64,000 nt of DNA from Lucinisca nassula. Its lineage: Eukaryota > Mollusca > Bivalvia > Lucinida > Lucinidae. The notes beneath the pieces were generated by a model. That model was not told the DNA's origin and did no database searches. It saw only the letters and a program-made list of their open reading frames with translations. Below, one piece after another: positions 1-12,905 of this stretch (position 1 is the first letter of the stretch; each line of letters starts with the position of its first letter). Both the position numbers and the translations under genes were made by a program. Location: the NCBI GenBank assembly GCA_963580285.1, contig OY757010.1, positions 69,283,659 to 69,347,658 on the forward strand. The letters are read 5' to 3'.

Positions 1-282
1 TTGAAAAACCTTGTGAACACACTAGAGGCCCAAGTTTTGGTCCGATCATCATCAAACTTGCTGAGAATGATCATCCTGACAATATCTGTGTCAAGTTTGA
101 ATATGGGTTATGTCGTGTCAAAAAGGAGGTCAGCAGGTCAAATCATAGAACAACGTTTTGAACACTCTTAGAGGGCACAGTTTCAGTCAAATCATCATAA
201 AACTTGCTCAGAATGATCATCTGGACAATATCTCAGTTAAGTTCGAATATGGGTCATGTCAAATCAAAAAGTAGATCAGTAG
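1..282. repeat. Two-copy tandem repeat, about 145 bp
   Basis: GAACAC-TAGAGG followed by a segment with AAACTTGCTGAGAATGATCA is repeated at about 13 and 157. No gene is seen. Confidence 0.7.
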
Positions 283-600
283 GTTATTTTGTCATAACTT
301 TTGAACCGTTTGAGATAGAGCCTTCAAATTTGGCATGTAGGTTCCTTCTGACAAGCGCTTCCCACTCACAAAGATTTGACCTGTGACCTTGACCTGTGAC
401 CTACTTTATCATACCTTTTGAACCATATGAGATAGAGCCTTCATATTTGGCATGCATGTTCCTTGTGACAAGGTTTTCTCAGCCATTCAAAACTTTTGAC
501 CCATGACCTTGACCTTTGACCTACTTTGTCATAACTTTTAAAGCATTTGAGATACAGCCTTCATATTTAGCATGTTGGTTCCTTGCGACAATGTTGCTTA
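283..600. repeat. Tandem repeat, 119 bp x about 3
   Basis: The block with TTTGAGATAGAGCCTTCA and TGACCTTGACCTTTGACC recurs at about 300, 418 and 537. No coding potential is seen. Confidence 0.75.
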
Positions 601-879
601 GATTATCCGCTACCAAAAAGGCTAAAACAATCCCACTCTGATGAACAAAATGGCCACCGGAGGTAAAAATAGAAAAATACTGTTAATTTGATTCAAACGG
701 AAACTCCCCATAAACCCTAAGGCCAATTTGATTCAAAGTTCCCAGGAATGTTGCCTAGGATACTCTCTACCAAATAAGCTAAAATCACTCTGCTAATGAA
801 CAAGATGGCCACAAGAGCTAAAAATAGAATGCACTCGAGACAGTGACACACAGGTGAGCGAACCAGGGCCCTCTGGGCC

Positions 880-1480
880 CTCTTGTTTATAGAGTTTTGT
901 CCTTTTGATTGCTGAAAATGTCAATTTTTGACCTTGTCATCACCGTATCCCCTAAAGTTTTGATCGGATCTTTCTGAAACGTATGTGTAAGGTTGCTGGG
1001 GATTAAACCTCGGATGAGTTCGAAAACCAGCCAAGTTGGCCCATTTTTCATAGAATAACATCCCTTTGATTGCTGAAAATGCCAAATTATGACCTTGTAA
1101 TCACCGTAGCCCCTTCAGTTTTGATCGGATCTTTCTGAAACTTACATGAAAGGTGGCTGGGAATAAAACCTCAGATGAGTTCAAAAACCGGCCAAGTCGG
1201 CACATTTATCATAGAGTGATGTGCCTTTGATTGCTGAAAATGCCTATTTTCGACCTTGTCATCACTGCTGCCCCTTTAGTTTTGAACGGATCTTCATGAA
1301 ACTTACAAACAAGGAAGTCAGGCAGAAAGCTTGGAGGAGTTTGAAAACTCTTGTTTTTGAACTTGTCATCACCATAGGCACTTCAGTTTAGATCGGATCT
1401 TCTTAGCAAGTCAGGAATAAAAGCTTGAATGAGTTAGAAAACTGGTGAGGTCAGCCTTGTATCATAGAGTTACATTCTAC
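880..1480. repeat. Tandem repeat, about 165 bp x 4, degenerate
   Basis: TTTGATTGCTGAAAATG ... TTTTGATCGGATCTTTCTGAAAC recurs at about 904, 1,068, 1,228 and 1,380. The array is flanked by short palindromes (GGGCCCTCTGGGCCC at 870; GCTAGCTTGGTCC at 1,600) typical of one repeat family's ends. Confidence 0.7.
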
Positions 1481-1884
1481 TTGATTTGCAGAAAATGCTT
1501 ACCCTGTCATCACCATGTCCTCCCATAAAGCCTTCAGTAAAGGTTGGCACTTCCTTAAACTTTGAATCTGTTAGCTCAGGTGAGCGATACAGGACCAAGC
1601 TAGCTTGGTCCTCTTGTTTTTTTTTCACATATCAAAGCTACTTGACTCATAAACTAGGGATCATGAGTTTGATTCCGGGCTTCTCAAGATTTTTTGGATG
1701 AAGGTCTCCATCTCCATATGGCATAATAATAAGATGTTGGAGGGACGTAAAACTGCAGCATCAAAAAGACAGAACTGAAAAATTTGTAAACAGTCCAAAA
1801 ATGATTTAATATCATCAGATGAACTAATTGGATAATTTAGGGTATTAATTGGTTTGAGAGCTGTGGGGCAACTTGTTTGATTAA

Positions 1885-2015
1885 TGATGCCATTATTTAC
1901 CCACAGCTCCAGCAATGATGAGGTGTCATTATTTACCTACAGCTCCAGCAATGATGAGGTGTCATTATTTACCCACAGCCCCAGCAATGATGAGGTGTCA
2001 TTATTTACCAACAAC
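1885..2015. repeat. Minisatellite, about 43 bp x 3
   Basis: CAGCAATGATGAGGTGTCAT recurs at about 1,909, 1,952 and 1,983, with ATTTACC-ACAGC spacers. Confidence 0.8.
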
Positions 2016-2092
2016 CATCAGGCTAGGTGTCTCAGTTGTTGGCACTGATCAATAGCCTCTTGAATAGCATAAATACCTGTTCTTAACCCTTT

Positions 2093-2307
2093 TTGTACCA
2101 AATGGAATCTTCCACCTTATATAAAGCACACATCCATTTCAAAATTTAGGGGTGTCTGGTTGTGTTTCTTCAAATTTTATTTGGAAAATCGCTGAACTTT
2201 TTGCAAACAGTGTAGGCCCTGACCAGACGCCACATTCTGTGGCATCTTATCTGGGCCTGCACTGTTTGCCAATTATTCTTTTATGGGTTCCGGTATAAAA
2301 TGGGTTG
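2093..2307 (+). mobile_element. MITE family M2, TTAA-flanked
   Basis: It starts TTAACCCTTTTTGTACCAAA and ends near AAAATGGGTTGA, with a central hairpin (CAGACGCCACATTCTGTGGC). Other copies end in TTAA. TTAA flanks with CCC/GGG ends suggest a non-autonomous piggyBac-type element (inference). Confidence 0.7.
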
Positions 2308-2389
2308 ATTACCGTAATCCTCCTATTTGGCACACGGGGCACTTATAAAATTGTAACAAGATGGGGCGCTTATTAGGTAAAGCAACTTT

Positions 2390-3715
2390 TGTTGGCAAAT
2401 TTGCTTCTTTATACAAATCAGAGTGCCATCATTTACCTAATTACACCATAACCTATTTATAACTCTGTTCATTAATATCACACAGTCTGAGACATACTAT
2501 TTGCCCTGTAATTAGTACACACCAACACTTCATGTTGGGATACTATACCAGGTAAATTAACTTCTTGTTAGCAAATTTGCTTCTTTATACTAATCAGAAT
2601 GCCACCATTTACCTAATTACACCATAACTCTGTTCATTAATATCACACAGGGAGCATACTATTTGCCCTGTAATTAGTACACACCAACACTTCATGTTGG
2701 GATACTATACCAGGTAAAGCAACTGCTTGTTAGCAAATCAGAATGCCATCATTTACCTAATTACACCATAACCTCTTTATAACTCTGTTCATTAATATCA
2801 CACAGTCTGGGACATACTGTTTGCCCTGTAATTAGTACACATCAACACTTCATGTTGGGATACTATACCAGGTAAATTAACTTCTTGTTAGCAAATTTGC
2901 TTCTTTATACTAATCAGAATGCCACCATTTACCTAATTACACCATAACCTCTTTATAACTCTGTCCCTTAATATCACACAGTCTGGGACATACTGTTTGC
3001 CCTGTAATTAGTACACATCAACACTTCATGTTGGGATACTATACCAGGTAAATTAACTTCTTGTTAGCAAATTTGCTTCTTTATACAAATCAGAATGCCA
3101 TCATTTACCTAATTACACCATAACTTCTTTATAACTCTGTCCCTTAATATCACACAGTCTGGGACATACTGTTTGCCCTGTAATTAGTACACACCAACAC
3201 TTCATGTTGGGATACTATACCAGGTAAAGCAACTGCTTGTTAGCAAATTTGCTTCTTTATACTAATCAGAATGCCACCATTTACCTAATTACACCATAAC
3301 CTCTTTATAACTCTGTTCATTAATATCACACAGGGACATACGTTTGCCCTGTAATTAGTACACACCAACACTTCATGTTTAAAAATAATGTTTGGGACAC
3401 TATACCAGGTAAAGCAACAGTACTTCTGTTAGCAAATTTGCTACGGTAATTGGATCTTCTTTTTACAAAACAGAATGCCACCGTTTACCTAATTACACCA
3501 CAACCTCTTTATAATTCTGTTCATTAATATCACATAGCAACAACTTCTTGTTTAAAAATAATAATGTTTGGGACACTGTACCAGGTAAAGCAACTTTTGT
3601 TAGAAAATTTGCTTCTTGTTGCAGCTACGGTAATTGGATCTTCTTTACAAATCAGAATGCCACCATTTACCTAATTACACAATCTCTGTTCATTAATATC
3701 ACAAAGTCTTCTCTG
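2390..3715. repeat. Satellite, about 165-180 bp x 7
   Basis: ACTATACCAGGTAAA and GTTAGCAAATTTGCTTCTTT recur about every 165-180 bp (about 2,390, 2,550, 2,713, 2,870, 3,047, 3,225, 3,405, 3,585). Copies differ by internal indels. No ORF is conserved across copies. Confidence 0.85.
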
Positions 3716-3865
3716 TTATCAGCCAACACCAACCAAGAAGCTTAGTTGACACCTGCGGTCTGATGAAGTTGAAAATTTGCGACAAATTATGTGAAATAGA
3801 AGACAAATTACTGACTTGTGTTTATCAAGGAAATTACCGTATTGTGTTTTAATATTCATTTTCAC

Positions 3866-4134
3866 CCAAACATTCCGCCCCGCCCATCGGAGCTTAAAGA
3901 AATAGATTGGGCTGCACGATGTTTCCACGCAGAGCTGGCAACGTCTAAGCCTGCCCAGGAAAATTGCTGCGAGTCGGCGCGTCCATGCTTATAAACCCTA
4001 TTGGTTTCATTGGGCGGCAGGGATTGAGATGTCATTTCATTTCAATGTCGGGTAAAAGACCCACAAAAGTGGAAGCAACGTCTCCAAAATGACCTAAATA
4101 GTATTGACGGGGACGTTAAACCTCAAATCAAACA
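3866..4134 (-). mobile_element. SINE-like family R1 copy
   Basis: It carries the R1 landmarks (AAACCCTATTGGTTTCATTGG, GACGTTAAACCTCAAATC) and ends in a CAAACAAA tail. See the copy at 56,255 for proof of mobility. Confidence 0.8.
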
Positions 4135-4269
4135 AACAAAGAAACAAAAACAACCAAACATGTCCAAAGAAGGCGTAAGGAGCATACAGTTTTACTTGGC
4201 CGTGCACTTAATAGAGGCTTGGTTTATTGTCGGTAAGTGCACTGTGCTACAGTAACACAGATTTAAGAT

Positions 4270-5245
4270 GATATCAAAAATATATAGATTTTACAGGGAA
4301 ATGAAAATGACAATAATGGTAAGAATATAACATATTTGTTTCAACTTTTGACTCAGCAATAGTGTTAAAAGAGGCCAGTGGGTAGTTGGAGCGGGGGTGT
4401 ACACGTATTTCTAACATGCTGATCAATTCATCAAAACAGAGCCAAGTAATGTTTGGAATACTTGATCTGACATGTCCATCTTCCAACATCATTCAAGAAT
4501 ACCCCAGACCCTGATAGCTACCTGACAGAATACATATATTTTTGACTGATTTACAGAGTCTGAAATAAGCTGTAAAATTTCCCATACATTATCAGTGATA
4601 TCTAAATTAGTCTGACCCCCCTTGGTTCTAACAATCTAGAAACTAGTTACTCCATGATAAAGGCATGGGGCCTGGATTAGCAATATGCACCTCATTTGAG
4701 TCTTTCCATGTGACAATTAAATCTACTTATCACATGACTGGGGAACACCATGCAATTAATCAAAAATGTATGCTGCTCACTCCTTAGGTCCCCACCCCCT
4801 CATACCCCAAATGCCTGTGGAAATTTGTATCTCGACAATAAAGGCTGAGTGGTAGGTGGTGGTGGTTGGGGGGGGGGGGAGTGCATACATCATTTCTAAC
4901 ATGCTGGTCAATTAAAACAGAGCCAAGTAATGTTTGGAATACTTGATTTGACATATCCACCTTCCAACATCATTCAAGAATACCCCAGACCCTGATAGCT
5001 ACCAGACAGAATACATATATTTTTGACTGATTTACAGAATCTGAAATAAGCTGTAACATTTCCCATACATTATCAGTGATATCTAAATTAATCAGATCAC
5101 TCTTGGTTCTGACAATCTAGAAACTAGCTACTCCATGATAAAACAGGGAAACACAAGCATGGGACCTTGGTTCACAATATGCACATCATGTGACAAACCT
5201 ACTTATCACATGACCATACGAGAACACCAATTACGCAAAGCTGAA
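4270..5245. repeat. Direct duplication of about 350 bp, offset about 490 bp
   Basis: Two blocks (about 4,410-4,760 and 4,896-5,240) share long identity, including CAGAGCCAAGTAATGTTTGG and CAGAATACATATATTTTTGA. The 72-codon ORF here is not conserved between copies. No gene is seen. Confidence 0.8.
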
Positions 5246-5259
5246 AATCCTTTGAGGGG

Positions 5260-5540
5260 TTAAGGAGATATGGAACGGACACACAATTCAAAGTTTTAAA
5301 AACAGCATGGTTCATTTATGGGTTCTGAACATCAGCTCACTGAGAACAATATTTGACGAAAGCTTATTGAAAGTCTATCAAAGGGTTCAGAAGATACGGA
5401 GCGGACAAGAAAGTGTTAAGGACAGACAGATGGACAGACGGATGGACATACGAATGCAATTTCTGTAAATCCCCGCTTCGCGGCGGGGGATTAATGGGGG
5501 ATTAATTAATCCCCGCTCCGTTTCACGGCGGGGGATTAGC
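5260..5540 (-). repeat. Inverted partial copy of satellite R7 edge
   Basis: CAAAGGGTTCAGAAGATACG, GACAGACAGATGGACAGACG and CCGCTTCGCGGCGGGGGATT mirror bases 7,690-7,960 in reverse. The foldback element at 5,577-7,430 therefore sits between inverted R7 edges. Confidence 0.75.
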
Positions 5541-5576
5541 AATTAGTTCCATTGATAACCAGTAAGATGACCAGTA

Positions 5577-7430
5577 TGGGGTGCCGTTTTACTATTTAAT
5601 CCATATTTATAGATATCCATAAATTGAATTATGGATATCCATAAATTCAGATACAAAATTCAGAGCGATTTAAGGATATCCATTATTCGAATTATGGATA
5701 GCCATAAATCGATCTGAATTATGGATATCCATAAATCGAATTTTGGATATCCATTATTCGATTTATGGATGTATATCTATAATTCGAATTATGGATACCC
5801 ATAAATCGGTCGAATTAAATTCGAATTATGGATATCCATAAATCTGCGGAATAATGGATATCCATATTTTGATTTATTGAGATCCCTAACTGGAATTAGT
5901 TATATTGTTGAGGTTTTTAGATTTCCTTTTTTTGCAGATTCAATGATGTGCAGTAGATAAGCCCTAAACGGGAGAGTGTTGGAAGTACCAGACGTATTTT
6001 CTGGTCTATATTCATTTTTGATCCTTCAAACTCTCCCACGCTCTGGGTATATTGAGACTCTGATGACCTAATACAAGGCCGATGGCCGTCTGGCCTTGAA
6101 ACTTTAGGCATCACGTTTTTCAAAATATAGTAGAAGAGTCAATAATGGATTGGTTGCTCATAGAAATTGTGATATGTGGATATTTTTTTCCAATGTGGGC
6201 ATGTTTGCTGAGTATCTGTACTTTTATGAAATGGAATACGAAACTGTCTTTCCAACGGACTGGATGCTGTGCAAGTTCAAGGTGCAGCGGCATATCTGAA
6301 TACACGACGGGAGCTTTGGCACTAAAAAGTGGCGGTTTTTCAAAGGGGATTCCGGAAAAAGTTTACTGGTTGTGGTATACTTTTCTGTCTATTTCTTTGC
6401 ATGTGACTGAGTGTACATGACATTTCAACAGGTGTCAAGTACTAGTGTTTTGGGAGTAAATTCCCAGGATCTGTCAAAGTGAGGTGGGGGTCATGCTTTT
6501 TTGTATGTAAAAAATAGTGGGTGGGGTAAGTGGAATGATGCTGTTGTCAGCCTATGCAAAAAGAGAAGTATTTCTTTGGTCTCTGCATGAAACCAGATCT
6601 GAAGTTATCCTTTCTCCAGGAGTTGTCGATAACGATTCAAAAAGTTAGTGTGGCGCAGAGAAAAAGTGCTCCGATTAGCTGTCCCCTGATGCCTATGGCT
6701 CCACTTGGACGATACATATCTATTTTTAGAACTTGTGAAGTTTTGGAGTGCTATTTTTATATGGATGCGCTTCATGGCTCAAGCATCTATTTTAAGCCCC
6801 AGCTCCCATTCACTGGGCTGCGGAACTGAGGGTTTTTAGTATAAAAATGCATGGTTGTCTGACTGTCCTGGCTGAGTGAGTTTTACCATATTTGGGTCTC
6901 ATATGATCTTTATTTTCAGTATCCAAATGCATGACTCTTTGATTTTTACGGTTTAGAGCATTTAACCACATTTGGGACAGAGTCCGAATATTTAGGATGT
7001 GCCCACAGCATCTCTGGGCTTTTTGCAATTAGATTCTTAAGGGGCATTTTGCCCCGGGGCTGTTTCGCAGGGTTCTTCTATGAGGACAAGTTCTGCTTTG
7101 TGTGATGAATGAGTGTGGCTTTGCTTCTTTGCTGTAGAATATTGGAGTGCTATTCAGTCGGTTTCTATCCTTTTAAGTGTCTCACGTGGAGCAGTGCCTC
7201 GGCAAAGCAAGAGACAGCTCATTAGGGTGGCAGCGAAAATTACGTATCCGAAGATCTCACATGGCGGATTTATGAAGGAATTTTACAATATCCATAATTC
7301 GAATTATGGATATCCATAAATAATTATTGATATCCATAAATAATAATGGATATCCATAAATCGAATTATGGATATCCATAAATAATTGTGGATATCTATA
7401 AATAGGGGAAAATGGTAAAAGGGCGCCCCA
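5577..7430. mobile_element. Foldback element with ATGGATATCCAT palindrome arrays
   Basis: The ends are inverted repeats of about 50 bp: TGGGGTGCCGTTTTACTATT at 5,577 and the complement of AATGGTAAAAGGGCGCCCCA ending at 7,430. Inside each end is an array of the palindrome ATGGATATCCAT separated by AAATCGAATT (about 10 copies at 5,610-5,870; about 6 at 7,285-7,395). The internal 1.4 kb has short ORFs on both strands (minus 6,305-6,120 and 6,123-5,917; plus 6,145-6,420 and 6,554-6,829) that I do not recognise. Confidence 0.75.
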
Positions 7431-7499
7431 TTGACCTGCTCTTTGAGCCAGTTTTATATGGAACTCTGTTGTCATATCCATTTCTATCCAGAAGCAAGC

Positions 7500-7686
7500 T
7501 CTTTTTAACACTTATCCTGCTGAACTCAGATGGCTTCTTCAAAAAGTGTAGATCCTCATCAGATGGCTTCTGAAAATGCAATCTGATTAGGATCTACACT
7601 GCTTGTCAGAATGTTTGTGGATTTGACTGAACACAATGTTTAAATAATCTGATTCATTAATAGTATAGCCAGTAATGGGTGCGGTT
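7500..7686. mobile_element. MITE family M3 fragment
   Basis: It contains CACTTATCCTGCTGAA and TCTGATTAGGATCTACACTG with paired stem sequences, matching the intact copy at 29,863 but lacking clean termini. Confidence 0.5.
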
Positions 7687-10500
7687 ATTAATCTCCTGCC
7701 GCTAAGCGGAGCGGGGATTATAGGAATGGTCTTCATCTATCCTTCCATCTGTCCATCTGTCTGTCTGTAACACTTTCTTTTCCGATCCATATCTCCTGAA
7801 CCCTTCGATAGATTTGCATTAAATTTCGAATTATTCGTCTCATTGAGCTGTTGTGCCGAACCCATAAATGGACCATATTGACTCAAGGTCAAGGTCACAG
7901 TTGAAGGTCACGGGTTTGAAACTTTGATCTTCGTGTCCGTTCCATATCTCCTTTACCCTTCAAAGGATTTTCATTAAACTTTGGTCAAATGTACCCCTCA
8001 GTGAGCTGATGTGCAGAACCTGTAAATGAACCATGCCGACTTAAGGTCAAGGTCACAATTGAAGGTCAAGAGTTTTTAACTTTGAACTTTGTGTTTGTTC
8101 AATATCTTCTTTTCCCCTGCAAGGATTCTCATTAAACATTGGTCAATAATCCCACCAGTTAGCTATGAACCGAAAAATGGATTATGCACCCTGAATCATA
8201 AGCCGCTTACTCTCAAATCCTGCATGTAGCATACTGTTGTAACTGTTGTTAAATAATAGTTTTTACAGTGAAAGTAATAACAATCATGCATCAGGTCAAG
8301 GTCACATTGGAAGGTCACAAGTTTGAAACTTTGAATTTTGTGTCTGTTCCACATCTCCTTTACCCTTCAAATGTATTTTCATTTAAACTTTGGTCAACTA
8401 TTCTTTTCAGTGAGCTGTTGTGCAAAAACCATAAAATAACTATGCCGACTCAAGGTCAAGGTCACATTTGAAGGTCAAAGGTTTGAAACTTTGAATTTTG
8501 TGTCCGTTCCATATCTCCTTTACCGCTGCAAGGATTGTCATTAGACTTTTGTCAATTATCACCCTCAATGTGCTGATGTGCAGAACACATAAATGAACCA
8601 TGCCGACTTAAGGTCAACGTCACAAGTTAAAAACTTTGAATTTTGTGTCCGTTCCATATCTCCTTTACCCCTCAAAGGGTTTTCATTAGACTTTGGTCAG
8701 TTGCAGAGCCCATAAATGAATCATGCCGACACCAGGTCAAGGTCTGTCCGTAACACTTTCTTGTCCGCTCCATATCTCCTGCATGGACCCTTTTATAGAT
8801 TTCCATTATTAACCTATGGTCAAATATTCGTCTCAGTGAGTGGATGTGCAAAACCCATAAATGAACCATGCCGACTCAAGGTGAAGGTCACAGTTGAAGG
8901 TCAGGAGTTTGAAACTTGGAATTTTGTGTTCGCTCCATATCTCCTTTACACTTGGAAGGGTTTTCATAAACTTTGGTCAAATACTTTTCAGTGAACGGAT
9001 GTGCAGAACCCATAAATAAACCTTGCCAGCTCAAGGTCAAGGTCACATTTGAAGGTCAAGAGTTTGAAACTTTGAATTTTGTGTTCGTTCAATATATCTT
9101 TGACGCCTGCAAGGATTCTCATTAAACTTTGGCCAATTATCCCCGTTAGTGAGCTGATGTGCAGAACCCATAAACGAACCATGCCGATTTAAAGTCAAGG
9201 ACACATTTGATGGTCACGAATTTGAAACTTTGAATTTTATGTCCATTCCATATCTCATTTACCCTTTCAAAGGAAGTTCATTACGAGTTTGAAACTTTGA
9301 ATTTTGTGTCCGTCCCATTTTTTTTTTTTTTTTTTTGGTTTGGGTTTTACGGCCCTTTCGAGATTATTTCACTCATATCGAGCCGATCGTTAATCAGAGG
9401 TGGGCGAAAACCGGAGTACCCGGAGAAAAACCACCTGACCTTCCGTTGCAGAACTTGGCGTCTCACACGTGGCCCGAGCGAGGCTCGAACCTACGGCGGT
9501 GAGAGACCTAATGACTAAGGGTCAGCGCTCTTATCCACTAGGCCACGGAGGCCCGTGTGTCCGTCCCATATCTCCTTTGCCACTAAAAGGATTTTCATTA
9601 AACTTTGGTCAATTATCCCGTTCAGTAAGCTCTTTTGCAGAGCCCATAAATGAATCATGCCGACACCAGGTCAAGGTCACATTGGAAGGTTACGAGTTTG
9701 AAACTGAATTTTGTGTTTGTGTCCGTTCCATTTCTCCTTTACCCTTCAAAGGATTTTCATTAAGCTTTGGTCAAATATCCCCCCTCAGAGAGCTGATGTG
9801 CACAACCGATAAATTAAACATGCCGAGTCAAGGTCAAGGTTGCATCTAAAGGTCACCTGTTGAAACTTTGAATTTTATGCTATCGCCTTTGCCCCTGGAA
9901 GGATTTTCATTACACTTTGGTCAAATGTCCCGCCAGTGAAATGATCTGCAGAATACATAAATAAACCTTGCCAACACAAGGTCAAGTTCACAGTTGAAGG
10001 TCACGAGTTTGAAACTTTGTATTTTGTGTCCGTTCGATATCTCCTTTACCCCTGGAATGATTTATATGAAACTTTCGTCAAATATCCCCCTCAGTGAGCT
10101 AATGTTCAGAACCCATAAATAAACCATGCCACTCAAGGTCAAGGTCACAGGTGAAGGTCACAAGTTTGAAAATTTTGAATTTTGTGTCCGTTCCATTATC
10201 CTTTACCCCTTGAAGGATTTTCATTATAGTTTGGTGAAATATCCCCTTCAGTGAGCTGATGTGCAGAACCAATAAATAAACAATGCCAACTCAAGGTCAA
10301 GGTCACAGGTGAAGGTCACGAGTTTGAAACTTGGAATTTTGTTCCGTTGTATATCTCCCTTACCCATGGAAGGTTTTTCATAAAACTTTGTGAATATTCC
10401 CCTCAGTTAGCTGTTGTGCAGAACCCCATAAATAAACCAACGCCAACTCAAGGTCAAGGTCACAAGTGAAGGTCACAAGGTTGAACCTTGAAACAAAGTG
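7687..10500 (+). repeat. Satellite R7, about 155-165 bp x about 17
   Basis: The unit contains CTCAAGGTCAAGGTCACA, GAAACTTTGAATTTTGTG, CCATATCTCCTTTACCC and GAGCTGATGTGCAGAACC. The first unit is preceded by a hairpin-like GC-rich edge (CTGCCGCTAAGCGGAGCGG) whose inverted counterpart lies at 5,470-5,540. Short ORFs are by-products of the repeat. A SINE is nested at 9,319. Confidence 0.9.
9319..9555 (-). mobile_element. SINE family A, full length, with 14-bp target duplication
   Basis: On the minus strand it starts with a tRNA-like head: GTGGCCTAGTGGATAAGAGC (box A region) and GGTTCGAGCCTC (box B). It ends in a run of about 18 A. The direct repeat TGTGTCCGTCCCAT lies at 9,305-9,318 and 9,556-9,569. 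It is inserted in an R7 unit. Confidence 0.9.
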
Positions 10501-11799
10501 CAGCGGGGGATTTGGCTGTCCTTCAGACTGCTTTCTTGTTTTAAAAGAAAATAAGGGTTGACATTACATTGTGAATCGATCGCTCCAGCATATGATTCAC
10601 ATGAAATGTCACCTTATTTTCTCTGAAAACTAGCACTTCAGACCTCATTCATGTGTAATGATCAACACTCTTTTTTTTGTCTTAAAAATGAAACTTGATT
10701 CATGCGGAATGACATATCTTACTTTCTCTGAAAATTAGCACTTTAGGCTTTATTCATGACAATCTCATTTTCTTTGAAAAATAGCATTTGATCATGTGTA
10801 ATGAAAATTTGTTTGTCTCTGAAAAATAACACTTGTTCATGTGTAATGAGAAATCTTTTTTTCTCAGAAAAATAACACTTGTTCCTGTGTAATGAAAAAT
10901 CTTACTTTCTCTAAAAAATAATAATAATAAATAGATTACCATCTGCTCTAAAACCTTCCATAGCTCTTTAACCCATTTTATACTAGTGGACTCTTCCATT
11001 GCTTAATATTGGACAAGTCCATTTGTCATAAGGGGTGTCAGGCCTGTTTTTTTTTCTCGAATTTATTCTATTTTTGAAGGAAAATTATGTTAGCAAATAG
11101 TGCAGGCCCTGATCAGACACTGCGTTCTGAGGCATCTTATCTGATCCTGCACTGTTTGCATGCAATGGGTTAATACTTTCTTAACAAAATTATGTACAAA
11201 GGAGCATATTTCAAAATCATTTGTCATATATCTTAGATTTTGATAGCAACATTTTATTCAATTAGCCAGATGAATCAGCAGAATATATCTTGATTTTATT
11301 TATAAACTAAAATAAAACACTGTCAAAAGATGCATTTCGAATTCTTCCAGCTTTTTACCAACATAATAAATTACAATTCACAATCAAAGATATGTTCTTA
11401 AAACCTCATAAAAAGTAGGATTTGACATCAAATAGTGATTTTATGCTGAAAGCTAAAAGCAGATACTGCATTTTCCAGGCTTTTATTTAAAATCCAGCAA
11501 TACTTTTCTTTTATATTTTTATTATACCAAATCTTGACCCGCATTAAACATTGTAACCTACAGCCATAAATCCCTGATCCCACGGCAGTCTGTCCATTAA
11601 CCAGGGTCTGAAATCACTGTTGACTTGACCTTTGTCCTGCACTCTGGTCATGGTGAAGAATGACCAACTGGTCTGAGCCTTGGGCTGCAAAACTAGCCAC
11701 TAACTGGTATCTCTCTCTCCACCTGGGAAGCTGTGAAAACCAAGTTTTTAAACTGACAGCAATAATAGTAAAATTTTGTAAGTAAAGTAATGATCATAA

Positions 11800-12150
11800 G
11801 TATTAGGAGAGCCAGGCCTAAGCAAAAAGCGCAGACCTAGATCAGATTACTCCCAAAGGAACAATCTGATTAGCTTGTACAGTTTGCACTTTCTGGATTC
11901 CTTGCTCGATCATTACACAATGTGTTAACCCTTATCCCACTGAACATGATAAAGTCTACCTTTGCAAACAGTGTAAAATATTGTAAATCCGACTGGGCCC
12001 TGATCAGGATCTACACTGACTGTCATTCAGTTGTGAATTTGAAAAAAAAAAATAAACAACAAAAAACATTGTATCAAGTATTTTGATTGGTTGATAGTCA
12101 GAAATGGGAGTGACAAAATTAATTGATTCAGCAGGAATGGGGCTAAATGG
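11800..12150. mobile_element. MITE fragments (families M4 and M3)
   Basis: AGCAAAAAGCGCAGACCTAG to CTTGCTCGATC matches M4; TTAACCCTTATCCCACTGAA to GCAGGAATGGGGCTAAA matches M3. Both are internally paired and degraded. Confidence 0.5.
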
Positions 12151-12187
12151 ATATTGAGATGTTTGCAATAATGAACCTATGCGATGC

Positions 12188-12275
12188 ATCCCAAGACACG
12201 TTCAACATCACACTTGGTGATATGTTCAACATCACACTTTGTGATATGTTCAACATCACACTTTGTGATACTGAT
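12188..12275. repeat. Minisatellite, 24 bp x 3
   Basis: TGTTCAACATCACACTTTGTG is repeated three times, and each unit includes a small palindrome ATCACACTTTGTGAT. Confidence 0.85.
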
Positions 12276-12905
12276 ACTGACCCTTTCTTTATTTCTTTCT
12301 TTATTTTCTTCTGTCTCTTTTTGGAAGCATAGCCTAAAGTGCTAATTTTCAGAGAAAATAAGGTATGTCATTTCACAAGAATCAAGTGTTATTTTTAAGA
12401 GAGAGAGACAAAAAAGATTATCATTACCATACTTGTGATATTTCCCTCATCGGATTGGAGACTCCTTCATTTTGATGCTAATTTTTGCCCAATTTGTGCT
12501 AAATTTTCCTACAATTTTGGAGTCTCCCTCATTTGAACTGAGAATATTTCCCTGTATGTTCTTTAAATCTCCCTCATCAAAATGGCGAATCTCCCTCATA
12601 CAGTTAAAAAATTGTCACAGGTATGCATTACACATGAATCAAGTTTTCAGAGAAAATAAGGTGGCCTTTCATGTGAATCATATGCTGGAGCGATCGATTC
12701 ACAATGTAATGTCAACCCTTATTTTCTTTTAAAACAAGAAAGCAGTCTGAAGGACAGCCAAATCCCCTGCTGCACTTTGTATCAAGGCTCAATCGTGTGA
12801 CCTTCACTTGTGACCTTGACCTTGAGTTGGTATGGTTTATTTATAGGTTCTGCACATCAGCTAACTGAGGGGATATTCACAAAAGTTTAATGAAAATCCT
12901 TCCAT

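Larger units (their letters stand above)
10380..12905. repeat. Large inverted duplication with 250-bp arms
   Basis: The left arm (10,380-10,630) and right arm (12,660-12,905) are near-identical reverse complements. Both contain CGATCGCTCCAGCATATGAT and GACTGCTTTCTTGTTTTAAA and run into R7 satellite. The spacer holds degenerate repeats of TCATGTGTAATGA (10,640-10,920), MITE halves and AT-rich sequence with no coding potential. Confidence 0.8.

Noticed and set aside
9469..9849. 126-codon ORF
   Set aside because: Runs from SINE A into R7 satellite units; no independent support.
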